A stretch of 9,209 nt of DNA, taken from positions 1 to 9,209 of the forward strand of contig JBFLVQ010000380.1 of the NCBI GenBank assembly GCA_040758525.1. The letters are read 5' to 3'. This DNA is from JBFLVQ01 sp040758525 (GTDB taxonomy: Bacteria > Acidobacteriota > Blastocatellia > Chloracidobacteriales > JADJPF01). The translations under genes and the position numbers were made by a program. The stretch's first letter is position 1. The number at the start of each line of letters is the position of its first letter. Under the pieces are notes generated by a model that was given only the letters and a program-made list of their open reading frames with translations, was not told the origin of the DNA and did not search any database. Shown piece after piece: positions 5,650 through 9,209 of this stretch.

Positions 5650-7446
5650 ATGCTCAACCATATTCGTAATTTTTCTATTATTGCACATATTGATCACGGA
5701 AAATCGACACTTGCCGATCGTCTGCTCGAACATACTGGCGCACTCTCAGAACGCGAGATGGCAGCCCAGGTGCTTGATGCGATGGATTTAGAACGCGAGC
5801 GTGGCATTACCATTAAGGCTCATGCTGTGCGCCTCAACTATCGCGCTCTTGATGGTCAGGATTACATACTCAACCTGATCGATACTCCTGGTCATGTCGA
5901 TTTCTCTTATGAGGTCTCACGCTCGCTCTCGGCCTGTGAAGGGGCATTATTGGTAGTTGATGCCTCGCAAGGTGTAGAGGCACAGACATTGGCTAATGCC
6001 TATCTGGCGATTGATAACAATCTTGAGTTGGTGCCTGTTATTAATAAGATCGATCTACCTTCAGCCGAGCCTGATCGAGTGAAAGAACAGATCGAACATG
6101 TAGTTGGGCTGGATGCTAGTAATGCAATCCTGGTAAGCGCAAAGACAGGGCAGGGAACTGAAGATGTGCTAGAAGCGATTGTTGCCAATATTCCTGCCCC
6201 TAAGGGTAACCCTCACGCACCCCTAAAAGCTCTGATCTTTGATTCCTGGTTTGACAACTATCGTGGCGTGATCGTGATGGTACGTGTTATTGATGGTGAA
6301 TTGCGACCAGGGATGAAGATCCGTTTTATGGCCACCGATCGTGAGTATCAGATCGATACTTTGGGCGTACTTACTCCCAAGGTACGTGAGATTGATGCGC
6401 TTGGTGCTGGCGAGGTAGGCTTCTTGGTCTCTAATATCAAAACAGTTGCTGATGTACAGATTGGTGATACTGTAACAGAGAGCGCACGACCTACCGCAGA
6501 ACCTTTCCCAGGCTTTCAAGAGATCAAGCCGATGGTCTTCTCTGGTCTCTATCCAGTTGATAGCGATAAATACGAAGAGCTACGCGATGCCTTAGAGAAG
6601 CTACGTCTTAATGACTCTTCCTTTTTCTATGAACCAGAGACTTCGCTGGCGTTAGGCTTTGGCTTCCGTTGTGGATTCCTTGGTCTGCTACATATGGAGA
6701 TTGTGCAGGAGCGACTAGAGCGAGAGTTCTCACTTGAGCTAATCACAACGGCGCCTTCGGTACGCTATCGTGTCACCAATACTGCTGGTGAGATATTAGA
6801 GATTGATAGTCCTGCCAAGCTGCCAGAACCTGGACGTATTGCTAAGATCGAAGAGCCTATTATTACCGCCACGATTATGACCAATGTTGAGTACTTAGGT
6901 CCAATCCTTAAACTGCTTGAAGAGAAGCGCGGGGTACAGAAGAAATTTGAATATATCACCACGACTCGTGTGATGCTCACTTATGATCTGCCACTTAATG
7001 AGATCGTTCTAGACTTCTATGATAAGCTGAAATCGGCTTCACGTGGTTATGCCTCACTAGATTACCATCTTGCTGGCTACCAAGAGGCTGATCTAGTCAA
7101 ACTTGATGTGCTCGTCTCAGGTGAGCCAGTAGATGCCCTCTCGCTTATTGTGCATCGTGAGGGTGCATTTGTACGTGGGCGGGCATTAGTTTCAAAGATG
7201 AAAGAGTTGATTCCGCGTCAGCTCTTTGAGGTGCCTATTCAGGCTGCGATTGGCAATAAAGTGATTGCCCGTGAGACCGTCAAAGCAATGGGCAAGAATG
7301 TGCTAGCAAAATGCTATGGCGGTGATATTACTCGTAAGCGTAAGCTGCTTGAGAAACAGAAAGAAGGCAAGAAACGCATGAAGAAGATCGGCCGCGTTGA
7401 GATTCCTCAAGAAGCCTTCCTAGCCGTTCTGAGAGTGAGTGAGTAG
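5650..7446 (+). CDS. lepA: Translation elongation factor 4 (LepA), ribosomal GTPase
   Basis: LepA/EF4 is a ribosome-binding GTPase able to back-translocate stalled ribosomes and assist 30S biogenesis. This copy is 598 residues, essentially the usual family length. The G domain motifs are intact: G1 AHIDHGKS (12-19), G2 GITIKAH (52-58), G3 DTPGH (78-82), G4 NKID (132-135) and G5 SAK (163-165). Domains II, III and V follow, and the LepA-specific C-terminal domain includes NVLAKCYGGDITRKRKLLEKQ and the Lys-rich KEGKKRMKKIGRVEIPQEAF tail that enters the peptidyl transferase region. The usual Gln of GITIKAQ is His here. I chose the ATG at 5650 (MLNHIRNFSIIAHIDHGKS) because family members begin here; the frame is open 45 codons upstream, but those codons overlap the ROK gene and show no homology. 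The Shine-Dalgarno is weak (AAAGGG at 5629-5634, too far), so translation may partly depend on coupling to the upstream gene. Confidence 0.98.
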   Translation: MLNHIRNFSIIAHIDHGKSTLADRLLEHTGALSEREMAAQVLDAMDLERERGITIKAHAVRLNYRALDGQDYILNLIDTPGHVDFSYEVSRSLSACEGALLVVDASQGVEAQTLANAYLAIDNNLELVPVINKIDLPSAEPDRVKEQIEHVVGLDASNAILVSAKTGQGTEDVLEAIVANIPAPKGNPHAPLKALIFDSWFDNYRGVIVMVRVIDGELRPGMKIRFMATDREYQIDTLGVLTPKVREIDALGAGEVGFLVSNIKTVADVQIGDTVTESARPTAEPFPGFQEIKPMVFSGLYPVDSDKYEELRDALEKLRLNDSSFFYEPETSLALGFGFRCGFLGLLHMEIVQERLEREFSLELITTAPSVRYRVTNTAGEILEIDSPAKLPEPGRIAKIEEPIITATIMTNVEYLGPILKLLEEKRGVQKKFEYITTTRVMLTYDLPLNEIVLDFYDKLKSASRGYASLDYHLAGYQEADLVKLDVLVSGEPVDALSLIVHREGAFVRGRALVSKMKELIPRQLFEVPIQAAIGNKVIARETVKAMGKNVLAKCYGGDITRKRKLLEKQKEGKKRMKKIGRVEIPQEAFLAVLRVSE

Positions 7447-8139
7447 ATGGCATTGGAAAATCCTTTGACGACTCGGGAGCTACCTCTCTTTCCCCTCCCT
7501 GTAGTGCTTTTGCCAACTGCATTGCTGCCTTTACATATCTTTGAGGAGCGCTACAAATTGATGATTCGCACTTGTCTAGAAGGGGATAAGATGTTTGGTA
7601 TTACCTATCACACAGAACGTGAAGGTTGGCCGCCTGCGCCTGAACGAGTTGGTGCAGTGGCGCAGATAATCGCCGTTGTACCGCTTGAGGACGAACGTAT
7701 GAATATCCTCACGGTTGGGGTTGCGCGTTATCGTGTCAGTAAATATCTGGAGATGGAGCCCTATCTCAAAGCACAAGTAGAACTGTTTCAAGACGAGCCG
7801 GAAGAAAAAGATCCTACACCTCTAATGGAAGAGGTTAAGCGACTCTATGAACGTGCTAGTAGCGCATTACGAGAGTTAAATGAAGAACAACTACCAGCCG
7901 CAGAATTACCAGAATCTCCTGAAGAGTTCTCCTTTGCTGTTGCTGCTCGTATGAAGCTACAGTATGAAAGAAAACAGCATCTGCTAGAGCTACGCTCAAC
8001 CCGTATGCGACTAAATCGCTTGCGACAACATATTAATAAGATTGCCGACCAGTACGAATTGCGCGCTGAGTTACATAGTCGTGCTAAACGTAATGGCCAT
8101 GGTCTCCCTTCTGTCCTTGATCAACTTAAGAACGAATAG
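7447..8139 (+). CDS. LON substrate-binding (N-terminal) domain protein
   Basis: This 230-residue protein matches the stand-alone LON-N family: the substrate-recognition domain of Lon protease without the ATPase or peptidase parts. The diagnostic start is visible in ELPLFPLPVVLLPTALLPLHIFEERYK (about residues 11-37), followed by FGITYH, RVGAVAQIIAV, DERMNILTVGVARYRV and a Glu-rich middle. The C-terminal third is helical (MKLQYERKQHLLELRSTR onward) and ends in a basic tail. The family is widespread but poorly characterised; a role in recognising misfolded proteins is inferred from Lon and not established. The ATG abuts the lepA stop codon (TAGATG) with no spacer, and no strong ribosome-binding site is visible, so translational coupling to lepA is likely. 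No Walker motif or Ser-Lys dyad is present, and the length rules out a truncated full-size Lon in this frame. Confidence 0.9.
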   Translation: MALENPLTTRELPLFPLPVVLLPTALLPLHIFEERYKLMIRTCLEGDKMFGITYHTEREGWPPAPERVGAVAQIIAVVPLEDERMNILTVGVARYRVSKYLEMEPYLKAQVELFQDEPEEKDPTPLMEEVKRLYERASSALRELNEEQLPAAELPESPEEFSFAVAARMKLQYERKQHLLELRSTRMRLNRLRQHINKIADQYELRAELHSRAKRNGHGLPSVLDQLKNE

Positions 8140-8266
8140 CTGTTTATATAGCTGCTAGAAGAAGTTGCCATTTGCTTAAGGCTATGATAGCTTAGGCAAC
8201 CTTTTGCCCCCCTCTAGGGGCATAAACTCTTAGCCTGCCTAAGTAGGTGACACTGGAGCCAGCTTA
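8140..8266 (+). promoter_or_regulatory. Structured intergenic leader with overlapping, competing hairpins
   Basis: The 127 bases before the M23 gene contain several inverted repeats. GTTGCC (8164-8169) pairs with GGCAAC (8195-8200), enclosing TAAG-G-CTA/TAGCTTA. TGCCCC (8205-8210) pairs with GGGGCA (8217-8222) over a 6-base loop. CTTAG (8229-8233) pairs with CTAAG (8239-8243). In addition, CTTAGGCA (8191-8198) is perfectly complementary to TGCCTAAG (8236-8243), which would exclude the first and third hairpins. The first hairpin is followed by CTTTTG, a poor terminator tail for the lepA-LON transcript. No convincing promoter is visible here. It could be a weak terminator, an attenuator-like leader, or a processed spacer. 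It matches no riboswitch class I can name. Confidence 0.45.
8255..8258 (+). promoter_or_regulatory. Shine-Dalgarno site of the M23 gene
   Basis: GGAG ends eight bases before the ATG at 8267 and supports that start. It lies 11 bases past the last leader hairpin (8229-8243) and is not itself sequestered by the pairings listed for that leader. Confidence 0.6.
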
Positions 8267-9130
8267 ATGAGAAGAAAGAAAGAGACGAAAGAGGTCACTT
8301 CCCCAAGCACGACTGGGAGGACGACATTAGGCTTGCGGCAACGCCTGTTGCAACGTTTTCATATTACCAAGCTGATTTTAGTACTGCTCTTAGTCATGTT
8401 TGGTGGTGCCATTGTTTGGATTGGTCAGCAATTATTTGGATCTATCGAACAAGATCAGGTGCGGCAGGAGAATCGTCTACTGCGTGAACAGAATCAACTT
8501 TTTCAAGAACAGTTCAACGAACTGAAGAAACGTGTTAACACAGTTGAAGATCTCTCCAAGGAACTCTCCCAAACTGTACAAGGCGCAAGCAGCACAAGTA
8601 TTGGCGTGGGTGGTCCTAAACCATCTACTGAACCACGTATGATCGATGAATTGATGATCAATACTACACAACTAGAGACTCAACTACGCGACCTTAAACT
8701 GCAATTGGAACATGAGCAATTAGTAGAAGCATCAATACCCACAGGGTTGCCAGTAGAAGGCTTATTAACAGGCCGCTTTGGTAATCGTAGAGATCCTTTT
8801 GGTGATGGTGAGGAGTTCCACACCGGTCAGGATATTGCAGTAAATTTTGGCGTGCCAGTACACGCGACTGCTGATGGGATTGTTATTTATGCTGCTGCCC
8901 AAAGCGGTTATGGCAATGTTGTAGTAATAGATCATGGCAATGGTATAACTACTCGTTATGGTCACCTTTCGGCAATCTTAGTACGCTTTGGCCAGCCCAT
9001 ACATCGTTACGATATTATTGGGCGGGTTGGTAGTACAGGCCGTTCTACTGGTCCACATCTACACTATGAGGTACGTAATAATAATGTCCCTCTTGATCCC
9101 CTGAAACACTTGGGCCGTGCTCAAAAATAG
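8267..9130 (+). CDS. Membrane-anchored M23 (LytM-type) peptidase with coiled coil
   Basis: This 287-residue zinc metallopeptidase would cleave peptide cross-links of peptidoglycan in the periplasm or cell wall. The N-terminus (1-34) is very basic and cytoplasmic. Residues about 35-53 (KLILVLLLVMFGGAIVWIG) are a membrane anchor. Residues about 58-104 (EQDQVRQENRLLREQNQLFQ onward) form a coiled coil, with a second helical segment at 125-155. The M23 domain spans about 160-283. Its zinc ligands are H185 and D189 in FHTGQD and H266 in GPHLHYEV; H233 in YGHLS and H264 complete the active site. All are present, so it should be an active enzyme, unlike degenerate LytM activators such as EnvC or NlpD. 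The anchor-coiled-coil-M23 layout is common in Gram-negative cell-wall hydrolases. A GGAG site eight bases upstream supports the ATG. Whether it shares the lepA operon transcript depends on read-through of the structured 127-base gap. Confidence 0.94.
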   Translation: MRRKKETKEVTSPSTTGRTTLGLRQRLLQRFHITKLILVLLLVMFGGAIVWIGQQLFGSIEQDQVRQENRLLREQNQLFQEQFNELKKRVNTVEDLSKELSQTVQGASSTSIGVGGPKPSTEPRMIDELMINTTQLETQLRDLKLQLEHEQLVEASIPTGLPVEGLLTGRFGNRRDPFGDGEEFHTGQDIAVNFGVPVHATADGIVIYAAAQSGYGNVVVIDHGNGITTRYGHLSAILVRFGQPIHRYDIIGRVGSTGRSTGPHLHYEVRNNNVPLDPLKHLGRAQK

Positions 9131-9209
9131 AGCAAAGGAGGCAATGGATAAGGCTGTTTGAGCTTAATATAGATCTATTTAACTGATCATATAATAACTA
9201 AAAAAAGCT
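9131..9209 (+). other. Trailing intergenic sequence, no gene called
   Basis: These 79 AT-rich bases follow the M23 stop. A strong Shine-Dalgarno-like AAAGGAGG (9134-9141) precedes an ATG at 9144 by only two bases, and that frame stops after five codons (MDKAV). A palindrome ATAGATCTAT lies at about 9169-9178 and a TATAAT hexamer at 9190-9195 without a matching -35. No hairpin plus T-run terminator for the M23 gene is visible before the window ends. Confidence 0.5.

Noticed and set aside
9190..9195. TATAAT as promoter for a gene beyond the window
   Set aside because: No -35 match occurs at 15-19 bases upstream, and the surrounding sequence is so AT-rich that such hexamers are expected by chance.
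1..9209. Mobile elements, CRISPR arrays, phage or defence genes
   Set aside because: I saw no transposase or integrase motifs, no regularly spaced direct repeats, no terminal inverted repeats and no known defence-domain signatures on either strand.

Overview
This window reads as ordinary bacterial chromosome: mostly housekeeping and cell-envelope genes, with no transposase, phage gene, CRISPR array or toxin-antitoxin pair that I can support. GC content looks mid-forties by eye (not counted). The secreted and membrane proteins, and details of LepA such as the GITIKAH switch segment, suggest a Gram-negative-type bacterium. My best guess is Acidobacteriota, possibly Blastocatellia-like. That placement rests on recalled family resemblance and is low confidence.

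Layout. Bases 1-974 (+) hold the 3' part of polA, covering the polymerase catalytic core. It is followed 35 bases later by a DedA-family membrane protein (1010-1651, +). A PLP-dependent serine/threonine dehydratase (1662-2621, -) converges on dedA with a 10-base gap. Upstream of the dehydratase on the same strand is a compact tRNA unit: a promoter with a perfect TTGACA -35 (2775-2804), tRNA-Met(CAU) (2677-2750) and an intrinsic terminator (2641-2669). Next is an exported protein of unknown function (2838-3641, -). It is divergent, across a 305-base gap, from a small membrane protein with two zinc ribbons (3947-4531, +).

From 4560 rightward there is a likely operon: a good sigma70-type promoter (4560-4589), then a ROK-family sugar-kinase-like protein (4622-5614), lepA/EF4 (5650-7446) and a LON substrate-binding-domain protein (7447-8139). 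The lepA stop codon directly abuts the LON-protein ATG. A 127-base gap (8140-8266) packed with overlapping inverted repeats precedes a membrane-anchored coiled-coil M23 (LytM-type) peptidase (8267-9130). The last 79 bases hold no supportable gene.

Functional themes are DNA repair and replication (Pol I), translation (EF4, tRNA-Met), envelope maintenance (DedA as a possible undecaprenyl-phosphate carrier, M23 peptidoglycan hydrolase) and amino-acid metabolism. I found no clearly new biological system. The points most worth checking are the competing RNA-hairpin architecture upstream of the M23 gene, the ROK protein whose first ATP-phosphate motif is degenerate while its other sites are intact, and the way the dehydratase start codon sits just behind the tRNA terminator.
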